Notes under the pieces: model-generated
Databases searched by the model: none
What the model was told of the DNA's origin: nothing
The model's input: the letters and a program-made list of their open reading frames with translations, nothing else
Program-made: the position numbers and the translations under genes
In this document: positions 34,001-46,186 of the stretch, piece after piece
How the letters are laid out: each line of letters opens with the position of its first letter
Numbering within the stretch: the first letter of the stretch is position 1
Assembly: GCA_964247055.1 (NCBI GenBank)
Contig: OZ176056.1
Span: forward strand, 7,998,001-8,062,000
Source of the DNA: Paragordius varius
Taxonomy: Eukaryota; Nematomorpha
Length of the DNA stretch: 64,000 nucleotides
Direction: 5' to 3'

Positions 34001-37000
34001 TCAGCTTCCTCGGGATTTTTTGGGGGTAAATTTCTAAGAATACAAAAAATTTTTATTCATATTTTTTATATATGCGATTGAATTAGATTGATATAGATTG
34101 TAGAATTTAGGCCTAAAACTATGATGTTTTTTGGGTAGTGAAATATTAAACGTTTTACAAAAAGGTTGGATGTGGAAAAACTACGGTTGCTAACGGCTCC
34201 TGCAAAAAAAAACAATTATTGTATTTTCTTTAACTTTGTGTTACAATGGGCCCTCTTTATTGATAACGTTTCTTTGTATTAAATAAAGGTAATAATACAT
34301 TATGGTATAAAACCCCGAAACTACGCAATTTTTCCATCATAACTGTCTCAGGCAGGTGAGTGTTAAAGCCTTCACATGTCCGGATACAATTTAAGTCCTT
34401 ACCTTTTAAACAAAAAAAAGAAAAAAAAGAGACTCTAAACTGTATATTTTATTTAATTCATATATTATTATAGAGTTGAAATTTTTTACGCATGATACAA
34501 CATTTTGTTTTTTTACAATTTTCAAGTGTTGGGTATGTTCATCATCTATCTATATCTATGTAATATAAAAAATCAGTATAAAAAACTTAAAGTAAATCCA
34601 TTTGAATTAAAAACCGGTACTTGACTCCTTTTTAAACAAACACTTTTTTTACAACATCCACAAAATTTGCCAAAAATAATTACGCCAAACTTAAAAAATT
34701 TGAAATTGCTTATAAAAACAGTGGTTTATTACAGTTATATCAATTAAAATGTTTTCATACTCAGGTCTTTGTTCCAATATAAGGTGTGGTTTAAGGCTAC
34801 TCCCAATCCTTACAGGTGACGAGGATTTATAATAATGTGAAGCCAATGAATTGTGTTGATTAGTTAAATGACTGCTACCAAAAGAAAAAAGATCTTGTAA
34901 AATTTTCTTTTTAGTATTTGTGTTATTACAAATTAAATCATTATTTTTATTATTCTTGTCCTCTGGGGTAGGTATTGAAGGCCCCAAATATCGACTAATG
35001 AATAGTCCAAGAAAATTGGTTTTCGAACTACCCCCATTATTTTTAGCTGATAAATTTATTTCTTCCTTTGTGCCCATATTGATTTTATAATTGCCGGTTA
35101 AAGAATTTTTTAATTCGCTATCCAAATTCAAGTCGTCCGCACCATTGTTAGGGTTAATATCAAAAGTCGATGTGGTTTGTTTTACCGAAATATTGGTGTC
35201 CTTAATTTCATTAATAGATGTTTCAGAAGATGTTTCAACAATTTCAACAGTAGCAACCGCAGGAGTATCCAAATATTGTGGGAACTGAGAGGCGGTTAGT
35301 AAACCAAACCTATATATATATATTCGATCGATTAACTGGAAAAAAAGCAAAAAATGTATAAAAAAACTTATTTAAAAAGGGTATATGTGACAGTTACTTA
35401 GGTCGTAATAATAACTTAAATTCAAGATAAAAATGTGATTAATAATTTAGGAATTAACCGCTGGGTCAAATATCATTTTGATTATAAATAATATTGAGAC
35501 TTCATGACCTTTTCACTTTTTTTGTTCGCGATGACATTTTGGGGTAGTTTTATATTGTAAAACCATTGTTTTAAAATTTGTTTTGGTTAAAACTTAATTA
35601 TTTAACATTGTTATAGTGTACTAGATAAAAAAAGCTATATTTATTACAGTTTCTTATTTCTAAAGTCTACAATTCGGATAGCTCTAAAACATAATTAAAA
35701 CGAACAGCTGATATTTAACTTCAAGTTTTTGCCTGTAAAATGCAACCCAAAGCCAAAATAATTTTCTAACCATAGTATATATATTTATTTGCCCAAAGAA
35801 CAAAAAAATGGCGACGAAAAAACTTTGTTTTTGATTTTTTTTATATATTATGCGCCAAAAACACTAAAGAAAGTATATTAAATTTCGCCTAATATGTTAT
35901 AAACGCGTTTTAAGATATTCAAATTTAAAATCGTTCTGGAATATAAAACTACCCCAAAAAGTGAGGTGTTAAATGTATTATATACAGTTAAAAATGCCTT
36001 CAGTTCAACTTTATGTTAAGTTTGCCCCATAAATTTTTTTTAAATAAAATTATACATTCTAAAACCTCAACAATTCGTGACAAAGACAAGGGCAATCCTG
36101 ACCACCATCTCTGATGAGATGCATTGTTTTAAACATTTCCGCTTGGTTAAGGGTAAGAACATTATTGAAGAGGGGATAATTTTTACCAGTTTGCTGTACA
36201 TTTTGATGTTCTAAACAACTTTTAGTGATAAAATTTTGCAAATCATTCTTTCCATCAATGCTATTATTTGAACAGGTAGGAGGAGATTCGTCAACCATCA
36301 TCATAGATGAAAACGAAGTTTGCGACGTTGATTTAAGTGAACTAACTCCACTATCGATTGAAGGCAACAAGGCTTGTTCTTCGGTTTTAGCAAGATTGTG
36401 ATTATCGAATATATCGGTAAATTGGTGGTCTTTGATATTAGTTTGAGTTGATATTTGTTCCTGAATTTGGGATTTAAAACCATTTAAAGTGTGACCAGGA
36501 GGGGAATCTAAAAAGTTTTCTGAGGGGTGAGGTTGTTCGATAATGCTATAAGAAAATACAAAAAAAAATTTAAAAGGAATAAGTTAAGGCTCAAGAAAGG
36601 CAAAACATGATATTTTTCTGTAATTTTATCAAAATTTTAAGAATTACATATATGCTTTTTTATATGCCTAAAGTGGTCAACTAACCCCAATTTGTATTTT
36701 GTTACTGCAACTAATTATTGTTTATGTTATCATTTATATTTTATTTTAATTAAATTTATGGTGGAAAAAAAGATTAAAAAAAAGAACTTTTAAACAATGG
36801 TTATTCGTAAATTTTTAACAAAAAATATATATGAAAGAAATATGATATGGTTCGCTTAAGTAAATATTAATCTTTTAAAAAGTTTTATAATTTAATACAT
36901 GATATAAAGGTGATAAAAAACCCCTTGAAAAGTTATCAGTGAAAAGAATTTGATAAGTGGAGCAAAAATTACTTTTGAGAATTTGCATCAGAATGCTTGA

Positions 37001-37415
37001 ATGCAGGGAAAAGTGAATGATTTCTACGATGTTTAAGATTTGAAGCAGTTTTTGGAGTTTCAGAATAGGTGCGAGATAATTCTAAAAGACATTCACATTG
37101 TTTACATTTCCTAAAAGAATCGCCAAAATCCTGACTTTGATTTTCAAGATTATTTTTGGTAACTTCAGTTACATTAAAATTATAGTTATAACGGGTATTA
37201 AGGCATTCAGATCCTTTTCTGCGCACAAGAAATTTGTTGTAAAAATTAACATTTTTTGATTTAATTGAATGATCTTTTTGGCCAATGTAATCTGTATTCG
37301 TTGTAACATCCGTCAATTGTAACGGATTTAAGGTTAAAATATTGGAAGAAGAATAATTACCTAGAGAAACATGACTGGGCAAAGAACAAATTTTTGATTT
37401 TGCGGCCGAATTCAT
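28091..37415 (-). CDS. TBC1D12/TBC1D14-family Rab GTPase-activating protein
   Basis: TBC proteins stimulate GTP hydrolysis on Rabs; the TBC1D12/14 pair acts in recycling-endosome and autophagy traffic. Exons: 37415-36973, 36545-36066, 35309-34761, 34033-33951, 33525-33408, 32753-32635, 31887-31543, 30877-30759, 30186-30058, 29761-29652, 29082-28979, 28221-28091; all phases fit, giving about 909 residues. The first three exons encode a Ser/Asn-rich low-complexity half. The family signature then appears: [13 protein letters not shown], the [13 protein letters not shown] helix, [11 protein letters not shown] and [14 protein letters not shown]. The Arg finger ([10 protein letters not shown]) is formed across exons 7/8 and the Gln finger (Y-V-Q-G-M) across exons 8/9, both intact. 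It ends [14 protein letters not shown]...LTKLPETL...AIDKIAI, shorter than the human tail. Exon 7 adds about 114 Asn-rich residues inside the TBC domain. Confidence 0.94.
28245..28501. mobile_element. Family A MITE, copy A4
   Basis: ATTACACTTCAAATTCACCC at the left and GAATTGTAAATGGTATATA at the right; few 21-nt units. It begins about 24 nt upstream of the acceptor of the last TBC exon. Confidence 0.8.
28540..28828. mobile_element. Family B MITE, copy B6
   Basis: CAGTAAATTTGAAGTTATAC at the left; right arm TTTTTACGTTATATCCGTGT then AATTCAAATTTTACT. Together with A4 it fills most of the last TBC intron (28222-28978). Confidence 0.75.
29141..29615. mobile_element. Family D element, copy D1
   Basis: GACATATTGGGGTATATTTA on the left and ATAAAACTACCCCACAAGG, then GAAGTGTTAA, on the right. 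It occupies about five sixths of the TBC intron 29083-29651. Confidence 0.75.
30391..30653. mobile_element. Family B MITE, copy B7
   Basis: Left arm GTAAAAATTGAAACTATACG, right arm GTTTTGTCCGTATAATTCCA and TTTACTG followed by TA. Lies in the TBC intron 30187-30758. Confidence 0.8.
30964..31003. repeat. TA microsatellite
   Basis: About 19 TA units in a TBC intron. Confidence 0.9.
31279..31478. mobile_element. Family A MITE, copy A5, right end decayed
   Basis: TATACCATTTACACTTCAAA at the left, then the family core; the right end stops near GAATTTGAATTGTATAGC without a clean TATA copy. Confidence 0.75.
32327..32622. mobile_element. Family B MITE, copy B8
   Basis: CAGTAAATATTGAAATTATA after TA at the left, with CGGACAAAACGTAAAAATAT; the right end is worn. 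It stops about 12 nt from the end of TBC exon 6, close to its donor. Confidence 0.75.
32984..33285. mobile_element. Family A MITE, copy A6
   Basis: TATACCATTTACACTCCAAA at the left, TACTGTAAATGGTATATA at the right. In the TBC intron between exons 5 and 6. Confidence 0.8.
34345..34450. repeat. Family K repeat, copy K2
   Basis: GAGTGTTAAAGCCTTCACAT, GTCCGGATACAATTTAAG and GACTCTAAACTGTATA match K1 at 10895. Confidence 0.6.
35494..35973. mobile_element. Family D element, copy D2
   Basis: ACTTCATGACCTTTTCAC and GACATTTTGGGGTAGTTTTA at the left; ATAAAACTACCCCAAAAAGT and GAGGTGTTAA at the right. In the TBC intron 35310-36065. Confidence 0.8.
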
Positions 37416-38179
37416 TTCAATACAATAAGCAAAATATCATAAGGTTGATCATAATATCGATCCTCTCGTAAACACGATAGAAAGTTGTATGTTTAGATAG
37501 AAAATTTTGGTTATAATAAATTAAAAATTACATTATTTATGTTACAGCGCATGGTTATCTTATTTTTTAACTTTTTTAAAATAGATAATTATTTGGGCCA
37601 TACATATTTTGTTAATATATATATGTTGATAATTAAAGTTTAGTAGACAAACGATCATGATCAAATATATATTCCTATAGTAAAATGCATCAGCATAATC
37701 ATAGTACTTTGGGTTTTAGCTCTATGAAATATAAAAAAAAGTTCTTTTCATTGTTATACTAGCTAATCCATATCAGAAAATGACAAATATTGCGCCCATT
37801 TTTCTACAAAAAGTTTTTGGAGAAAGCGTAGCTATTTATTCCAAAAATACATCACTAAAATATATCTTAAACTATATAAAAAATTAATCTTGTGAGTTCC
37901 TAAACTCTCCAATTTAACTTCTAAGATAGGCAAACTTTCTTAAAATAAGGGCCAGAATGCCAAGATTGTGCAATAAATTTAAATTTATGCATAATTTTGG
38001 AAAACATTTTCCTTAATTTAATCATTATAAAAATTTTGGTGCTGGGTTTTATTATAATTTGAAGCATAATAAAAACGGTATAAATATAAAGATAATATAT
38101 ACTTTTCTACCTAACACTATACGCAGCGTCTAAATCGGGAATATAAAAATAACCTGACGACATATATATATTTTGATCT
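37416..38179. other. Upstream flank of the TBC gene
   Basis: Likely holds the TBC promoter. A partial family E arm (about 37680-37900, with CATATCAGAAAATGACAAAT) is present. No exon seen. Confidence 0.4.
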
Positions 38180-39545
38180 TAAAATGTATTATGATTATCA
38201 TGATGCTTTTGGTTTCGGCACTTAGAGGTGATATAAGAAGGTTAATTACACTTTGTCGTTAAGTGCTCCATATCAAAAAATGGCATTATTTGCGCACATT
38301 TTTTAAATAAATTTTTTGGTGAAAGCTAGATGCTTCATAAAAATTCTAAAAACCATATACTACGTATAAATAGCAAAATAATATTGCAAAATATTTAATT
38401 TTTAGATGTGGGCTCAGAAAGTGCCAAATTTTATCGCTCTTCTAAAATAAATAGGTTTTCTTAAAAACGGAAAAATGGGGAATTGCCTGTTAACAATTTT
38501 AAATATATAGTATATTTTTATATAAGATAATCGTTTCCTTCATGATTCAAAATAGTATGAAGTGCGTTCCAACAAAATTTTTCGAAAATATAATTTTTCA
38601 GAAAATATTTTTTAAAAATATTTTTTTTGATGTCATAATTTAGTATATATTTAACACTTGGATGCAACACATTCCTTTTAATCTATCGATTCAAATTGGG
38701 GTAATTAAATACCCCAGACCTGTTTAAAAAACATTCTTTAAAAAATATGTAAGGAATCGAAACCATGGCAAAATCTTGCACTCATATAACATTAATAAAC
38801 GGAAATATATAAAAATTTTATTTGAAAATACTTGATAATATATATTTTAAGCTAAAACCAAAAGGTGAAAATTTAGTCAACCTGACATGCGTGCAATGGT
38901 AAAATTGAAAAATAATACAAATTAAACAGCTTTTTCTATTTCTATCAATGTTATATGTAATATAAAAAAAATTAGCTTTAATTTTACCCTTAAAATTAAA
39001 TGAAGACGATATTTTGCAAAGATTTTGTAAAATAAAAATGGCGTCGAAGTAGTTTGACATGGAACTTTTTTTTCAAAACAAAATATTATTTTATTTTGGC
39101 ATATTTATATAATTTTTATAAGGATAGAAGCATATATTTAAATTGGGATTGTTTCCTTCAGTATTTTTTTAAAATTCCTAACTCAAATTTAGTCTGGGGT
39201 ATTTAGATACCTTAATTTGAATCGAAGTGTTTAAATTCTAGCGCATAATCTCGGTATATATACGTTTATTTTTAGAGGACTATCCCATTTTGGAAAGAGT
39301 AAAATATAGGACTTCGGAACCCACATCTAAAATTTTTTTTTAAAATATTGTTTTGCTTTTTATAGAATGATGATATATTTTAGTGATATTTTCTAAAATG
39401 AAACCTCTAGCTTTCACCAAAAAACTTTTATTTTAAAAAATGTGCGATTTACCATTTTCTGATATGGACACTTACCATAAAAGTGTAATAGTTTTTTTAT
39501 ACCCGTTAAGGCCGAAACCAAAAGCCCATCCAGATACATTTACTT
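38180..39545. mobile_element. Family E element split by a family C insertion
   Basis: The left end ATGATGCTTTTGGTTTCGGC is mirrored by GGCCGAAACCAAAAGCCCAT near 39510-39530. Inner arms (GGTGAAAGCTAGATGCTTCA; CCTCTAGCTTTCACCAAAAA) also pair. The two halves, about 780 bp in all, are separated by C3. A third end-like block lies at 39635-39668. Confidence 0.75.
38651..39234. mobile_element. Family C element, copy C3, nested in family E
   Basis: Flanked by TTAA on both sides: TTAACACTTGGATGCAACAC at the left, TCGAAGTGTTTAA at the right, with the GGGGTA/TACCCC hairpins. 584 bp. Confidence 0.85.
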
Positions 39546-40605
39546 ATCAGAAGTTATATACTTTAATATGTTATTTTTTTGTGGACACTGTGTGTATGCA
39601 AGAGTCATAACTTTCTTAAATTACTCGTGTTCAAAACCAAAAGCACCATGATAATTCAGATACATTTTCCTGAGAGTATTCACAAATTATTTTTTGTGAG
39701 CTCTGACTATGAACACCTTTGATGATGCTGAACATTTCTATCACATCAAAAATTTTAATTTAAAGGCTCGCTTTCTTCCAAATTTAAGAGGATATTTGAA
39801 AATATTTAATATAAATTTAAAGACAAACGGATTTTATCTCTGATAGATTCAGCACATTGAAATATATAGAAAAAGTGTTTTTAACATATCTTAACGCGTT
39901 TGTATACCGTATCTATCATGGCTAAAAGGGTATTTTTTATACCACCCATTTTGTGCACAGTTGAATGGTAAAAAGTTTTTTTATCATGTTTTGATATTTA
40001 GGGTCAAAAATGTAAGAATCTTTAATAATTAAGTAAATTTGGACGATGGCAACATGTATTTATTGATGGGGAAACGCTCCTATTAATAGAGAAAATGTTT
40101 TTAGGCTGAACGGTTTTAATATATAGAAACACTTATATTTTGCAAAGGCCCTCTTTATTAACATGAAATAAAAGTTTCAAAACTATAAAAATAAAATTAT
40201 ATAATTGCAATAAAAAATTAAAATTTGATTTTATATTTTAGCAAATATATATTTGAGCCCTTGGTACTAAAAACACTCAAAATTTACTATTGTGAAATTA
40301 TAAAAAAATTTAACGCCATTGTAGTTGTAAATCAAAACTCAAGGTAAGGATTATTAAATATTTTTATAACAATCAATCATATTATGACTGAATATGGTGA
40401 AAACTTATTGGAACGTCTTATTGATTATAGGAATAATACATTATTCAAATACAGGTATTGATATTAAATATCCAGTTTATCAAATATATAATTTTAAAAA
40501 ATGATTCTAATTTGTTTTAACAGTATATAGCCAGAATACTCGCCAATCTAAAAAAAATTATAATTTATAAATTTAAAATACAAAACACCCTATATGTTTG
40601 CTAGT

Positions 40606-41190
40606 TTAAGACTTGAATACAACACATTCATTTTAGTCCTTCGATTCAAATTGGGGTAGTTAAATACCCCAGGCCTGTTTGAAATTAAATTCTTTAAAAA
40701 TATGGAAGTAATCGAAAAGATGGAAAAATTTTGCACTTATATCACATTAATAAACCGAAATATGTAAAAACTTTTATTCAAAAATACTTAATATTACTTA
40801 TTTTAAGCTAAAACCGAAAGGTAAAAATTTAGTCAACGTGACATGTGTGCAATGGTAAAATTGAAAAATAATACAAAATAAACAGCATTTTCTATTTCTA
40901 TCAATGTTAGATGTAATTTAAATAAAAAATTAGCTTTAATTTTACCATTAAAATTAAATGAAGACCATATTTTGCAAAAAGTTTGCAAAGTAAAATTGGT
41001 GCGAGGTAGTTTGATATGGAACTTTTTTTCAAAACAAAATTTTATTTTGAAATTTTGGCATATTTATATAATTTTTATTAGGATAGAAGCATAAATTTAA
41101 ATTATGTCCGTTTCCTTCAGTGATGTTAAAAAATCCTAACTTAAATTTAGTCCGGGGTATTAGATACCCCAATTTGAATCGAAGTGTTAA
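40606..41190. mobile_element. Family C element, copy C4
   Basis: TTAAGACTTGAATACAACAC to GAATCGAAGTGTTAA, TTAA at both ends, 585 bp. Same orientation as C2, C3 and C5. Confidence 0.85.
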
Positions 41191-41322
41191 CAATATAATA
41201 TCAATGAGACATTTATTTTTCTTATTAATGCCATATATTCAAAAATTTTACGCGAAAACGTTAAATAAGTGATTTTTAATTTGGTTTTAAAAGTAAAATA
41301 TGCAGACATTGATTGGTGTCAG

Positions 41323-41904
41323 GTTTTAGCACTTGGATACAACACATTCATTTCAGTCCTTAGATACCAATTGTGGTAGTTGGATACCCCAGACCTTTTT
41401 AAAAAGGAATAGTTTAAATAAGGAATGAATTGAAACCATGGCAATTTGCACTTATATAACATTAATGAACCGAAATATATAAAAAAAATTCATTCAAAAA
41501 TACTTGATATTACTTATTTTAAACGACCAGAAGGTAAAAATTTAGTCAACATGACATGTATGCATTATCTGAATCTAAAAATTATGCTAAATAAACCACA
41601 TTTTTTGTTTCTATCAATGTTAGAGGTGATATAAATAAAAATTAGCTTTAATTTTAGCTTTGAAATTAATTGACACGATATTTTGCAAAAACGTTATAAA
41701 ATAAAAATGGCGTCAATTAGTTTGATATGTAATTTTTTTTTAAACCAAAATTTATTTAAATATTTCGGCTTATTTACATAATTTTTATTATGATAGAAGT
41801 ATTAATAATTTAAATTGGGACCGTTTTTTCAGTATTTTTATAAAAATATCACTTAAATATAGTCTGGGGTATTTAGATACCCCAATTAGAATCGAAGTGT
41901 TAAG
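41323..41904. mobile_element. Family C element, copy C5
   Basis: TTTAGCACTTGGATACAACA to GAATCGAAGTGTTAA. About 580 bp. The + strand open frame at 41446-41634 lies inside it and is not gene-like. Confidence 0.85.
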
Positions 41905-42346
41905 GGTAAAATTTGTTTAATTTCTTATAATTTCTTTTAACCCTTCAATATTTTTTAAGAGAATATATTTCTGTATATTTATTCGGTTAATTAAACTTTT
42001 TACACTTTGTAACTTGGTATACTCTAAAGTTTAAATAACATTTAGTACTGAAGAAAAGAGCAGATTTATCAATAAATATTAAAAATTTGTTGTTACAATA
42101 TAATCAAAGCCATTTTTTAAATTGATTCCAAATATTCTAATATGTTTTTGTCTTAATAATTTAAGCGATTTAAAAAATCAATATAAGCGGAAAAAAGTTT
42201 AAGATGAAGGTTTTTGCCTGTTTACATGTTAAATTTTACCGGTCATTTAAATGAATTTTAAGTAATTAAAATGTTGGCATACAAAATCATATTGGGATTA
42301 TTTGGAAATTGAATTAGTAATACTTTATTTTTGTTGTTTGATACAG

Positions 42347-42669
42347 GCAAAGGCTATGATATGCAATATGTATTAACAATTTTATTTAAGTTATTTTTAT
42401 TTCAACTTCTTTGGGGTAGAGAAGTCCCCCTTTCGGTAAAGAAGTGTTATTATATTAATTTTTTACTAATCATATATGATTTAGTTTCTCTTTTACATGA
42501 ATTTACATTATTCTACGGTCATCAATCAAAAAGTAACTACTCCTCTCAAAATATATTTCGGAAATTAGTATCACTTAAAATTTCAACCTCTATTAACTCT
42601 TTCGTTCACTTTTTTATACAATATATAATAAGTCCGGGTCTGATTGTCAAAAAAATTTTTACTTGGTAA
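42347..42669 (+). CDS. Possible terminal exon of a membrane protein, unassigned
   Basis: After a good acceptor (TTTGATACAG) an open frame of 106 codons runs to TAA. It has two hydrophobic stretches (VLTILFKLFLFQLLWG; INFLLIIYDLVSLL) and a last segment with FFIQYIISPGLIVKKIF. No upstream exon was found and I do not recognise the family. It does not join in phase to the small gene at 43068. It may be a chance frame. Confidence 0.25.
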
Positions 42670-43067
42670 CCACCGATTAAAATAATAATATAATCTGAAT
42701 TTGTTTCCTCTTCATAACCAGCTTTAAAATTGAAAATATATACAAATATATTAAATTATTAAAAATTAATAAACAGAATTTATTCACAAAATGCAATTTT
42801 GCCAAAAATAACTTTTTTGTTGAATATTTTTTGTACCATCTCGTGTACCGCATAAAAAGAGGTTTTGACTGTATTAAAAGATATTTTATATTCTATTTTA
42901 TGGCTGAAAAAAGTATCCATATATTGTAAAAACTGGGATACTTTTTTAAAGTCATCGTGATTTTTCTTAGCTTAATTTTTTAATTTTTACTTAGCGTTTT
43001 GGGTTAGCAAAATAAGGAATAGTCAGGTAAATTGGCAAGCACTCTATTTAAATTTGTAATTTTACAG

Positions 43068-43875
43068 TTAATGTATAAATCAATGTGAGTCTTTTTAAAT
43101 ATTTGTCTTAAAGCTTGTCCACTTTAAAATTTTGAGGACGAGTTTGTCTTTAAATTTTGATTTTAGATATAAATATCAATTTTTTTAATTATATAAAATT
43201 TAAAAAATGTATATATTATTAGCAAACTAAAGGTAGATGTCACACTCAATTTGATGCGAATTCAGACTATAACCGAACTTATCAACTCATTTGGTATGTT
43301 TAATTAAATATTTGCAATATTTCTGATTACAGTAGCTTATGGTAACAAACAATAAATTGTTAAAATGCAACAATTTTGTTCCTATGTTTTACAATTAATT
43401 TGGTTTATTTAATTATGGACAAATCTTTTTTATACCATACGTTACTGTAAAAAATTGATTAAACTAAATACTAAATTAGTAAACCATTTTTCTGTCAAAA
43501 GCCAACAATTTTTTACTCAAACCCAACATTTTTTCAACCAGACGCAACAATTTTCAAACAAACGCAACATTATTTCAGTTGTATTCGCTTAAAAAATGTT
43601 GTCTTTGCTTGAAAAAATGGTGCCTTTAATTGAAAAAAGGTAGCTTTTGACTGAAAAATGGTATATATTTGTTAAAATTAGAAAATAGCGAACAAGTCCA
43701 AGCCAAAACACCTGGTACCGATAAAGTAAATTATTAAAATATATTTTTAAACAACCAAAGAATTATAAAAATTTGTTTACAGAACAACAATTTGCACCAA
43801 CTTTTGGAATTGGTCAATAAAAAAATGGCTGTAATAAAGACATTGCGACCGAATGAAGGAGAACCAAAGGATTAA
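43068..43875 (+). CDS. Small four-exon gene, function unknown
   Basis: Exons 43068-43084, 43223-43293, 43682-43725 and 43783-43875 join in phase with good borders (TTTTACAG, GTGAGT, TTATTAG, GTATGT, TTTACAG). From the ATG at 43071 the product is 73 residues: MYKSIKLKVDV..., MRIQTITELINSF, an acidic/polar linker, LHQLLELVNKKMAVIKTL and RPNEGEPKD. It is mostly helical by look and has no signal peptide. The first visible exon holds only 14 coding bases and has an acceptor just before its ATG. So either an upstream exon exists (the frame is open through it) or a leader is trans-spliced there. I do not recognise the family. Intron 2 is filled by MITEs H2 and F2. Confidence 0.6.
43330..43447. mobile_element. 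Family H MITE, copy H2
   Basis: CAGTAGCTTATGGTAACAAA and its partner ACCATACGTTACTG, TA at both sides; 118 bp. Confidence 0.75.
43478..43666. mobile_element. Family F MITE, copy F2
   Basis: AACCATTTTTCTGTCAAAAG to CTTTTGACTGAAAAATGGTA, with inverted runs of CAACATTTTTTC-type units. It ends 15 nt before exon 3 of the small gene. Confidence 0.8.
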
Positions 43876-45090
43876 TAAATGCTTTATTGTCTATAAAGTT
43901 GCTTTTATAATTAATTTTTGGTGTGGGAAATTTGATGAGTTATTGTAGAATACCTAAGTTTATAAATAATATTAAATTAACATGTCAGGATTTAAACACA
44001 ACTTATAAAATGACAAACACAACAATACATAAAGGGACCATGTCGTTAATGCTTTTTTTTGAAATGGAGATATATGGACTATTTCAAGATAAAAAAACCA
44101 AGCCCGGAATAAAAAAGATATTCCCAATTTTTTATGGCTAAAAAAAGAAATATAGAGAATTCGTAAAAATATATGAAAATTTTAAAATGTTAGAATCATA
44201 TCACAATTTAAGGGTTAGTTTTATTTATTTTTAGATTCTGTTCCAAAGTTTTATGATGAATTAAGTGACTAAAAAAATGTAATTATCAAAAAGAAAGTTG
44301 CTCATCTTAATGCGCTCATTTTAATTCTAAAAAATAAATGATATATCTATTTTAATACATTTTACAATACGAGATATATTGTTAGTTTTTCATTAATTAT
44401 TGCCACATAATATATATATTGGCAAGAGATTGATGGCTAATAGAAGTAAAAAAATATAATAAGCCAATATTTCCCGTTGCTTTATATGCTATATCTGGCA
44501 AAAATTAATGAAAAATTAGCAATTATACTAACCTAAATGTATAAGCCCTTTAGTGCTTTTACAAAACGGTTTGACACCAGTGAATAAAAGATACAGAAAA
44601 TGAAAGAAACACAGTAAAAATATTTATTAAGTATTAATATTTGTAAAAATACAAGCATATACATTGTAGAATATTTTCATACACTAACTTAGATAGGGGT
44701 GTCTTCATAACCCGCCTACATCCCTTAATATAGAATGTAAGGCCTAATAAAAAGCTGAAAAATTATCAAAGAAACCAAAATTCAATAATTATCAAAAATA
44801 TTTACAAAATCCTAAAAAATTTATATTTCAGATTTTCTATATAAATCTTTCCAAATTTTTGGCAAATTAGCAAAATTTTGTGGTGAAATACTTATTAGTG
44901 TAGTTGCCTTCTTATTTCTTTACAGTCTTAATGTATGAAATCCGATTGAATATTTATAAATCCCCATACATTTTTTAAATACGGCCCTGTGGCTTGGCGA
45001 AACCATTTGTTGAACACTTTTAATTTCGATTATATAATAAAATACATGAACATGATAGGATATTAATAATTTATATTACTTAAAAACATT
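43876..45090. other. Intergenic stretch after the small gene
   Basis: A 72-codon + strand open frame at 43923-44141 has no homology I recognise and may be 3' untranslated sequence. J2 lies within. Nothing else seen. Confidence 0.4.
44379..44523. mobile_element. Family J MITE, copy J2, diverged
   Basis: TTGTTAGTTTTTCATTAATT pairs with AATTAATGAAAAATTAGCAA, with TATTGCCA/TGGCA inside as in J1. Confidence 0.65.
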
Positions 45091-45099
45091 GAAGTCGGC

Positions 45100-46160
45100 G
45101 TCCACACATTCCGCTCATATATTAGGCAAAAAAGGAATGCCAAGCCAGAAAAACTGATAGACTTTTGCGGCAAACCATTATCAAGTCATTTTTCAACGTT
45201 TTTCAATTATTGAAGTGTGCTCTGCGAGTGTCCCTCATAGATGAGAAGTTGTATTAGTCAGATGGCGCCTGGTCTGGAGAGGTCAGAGGATGAGGAAAAT
45301 CCCATCAAAGCAATTTCAAAAGTCTTTTAACAATGCTGTTTTGAACTGGGCACTCCCATAAAAAAGCCCTTTCCCATCCATTTTGGCCCATTCTTGTCAT
45401 TTTTCGATTTATACATGGTTTAAAAATCATTTGTGGCAATAGCTTTGTGTATTAATGGTTTCATCAACATTTTCAATACCCACCGACAGACGCAGAGCCT
45501 ATTTTTCTTGCCTAAATTCGTCCTTGGCATTGATGGATCGGCTAGGCAAGGTAAAAGCCACGATTTTCCCGCTTGGGATTTTCGAAATAAAGCCATTAAT
45601 CATGCGCCGTCCCAAAATACAAAAATATTTTTTCGTGACGTTGAAGCCAGATTTTACAAATATTGCTATTTTTTTTAAATTCATTCAAATTATGTGGGAT
45701 TTATATACAGTGTTTATGCTCGTAGACATTTATAAATTGATTTTTGGAATACATGTATGTGTTTCTACCAATTGTTGTTAAGTTTGATTTAGGTCATCCC
45801 CATAATCTTTCACTCATCGTAGTTGCATATGCATATGTAGTCCATCAGAGCGTCAACTCTCTTTCACATCTTAGTTTCAACGTTTAAAGTTTCGAAACCA
45901 TGTAGTTCACAATTTAATCGAGCATGTTTACCATATGTTTTGCCTGCAAATGATTAATTAATTTGATGTCAATGCGTGGTGCAAATGTTTCTTTTTAGGC
46001 ACAAAATTTGACATGATTACTAAATGATAAATGTAAGACACTAGTTTTTAGTAAACTCAAATTGTGTATGTTTGTCGTTTAATGTCAAATCGGCAAACGT
46101 GTGCGTACTTTTCGTTGACTACGTCATTTCCTGGTTAAACCAGTAATAACCTATGAATAC
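45100..46160. promoter_or_regulatory. G+C-richer island upstream of the SLC6 gene, probable regulatory region
   Basis: About 1 kb is plainly less A/T-rich than its surroundings and free of the MITE families. It contains TF-site-like words: TGCATATGCATATG (octamer-like, 45826), GATTAATTAATTTGAT (homeobox-like, about 45951) and GACTACGTCATTTCC (CRE/bZIP-like, about 46117). Overlapping open frames on both strands (45433-45781) are short and mutually exclusive, so a coding role is not supported. Its place 0.7-1.8 kb before the SLC6 start suggests promoter or enhancer. Decayed foreign DNA is the alternative. Confidence 0.45.
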
Positions 46161-46186
46161 ACCTAATGTTATTATCCAACATTTAT

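Noticed and set aside
43923-44141. 72-codon + strand frame after the small gene
   Set aside because: No acceptor, no homology and position just past a stop codon; more likely 3' untranslated sequence.
45433-45781. Two overlapping + strand frames and one minus frame in the G+C-richer island
   Set aside because: They exclude each other, resemble no family I know and have no supporting splice context; higher G+C alone lengthens chance frames.
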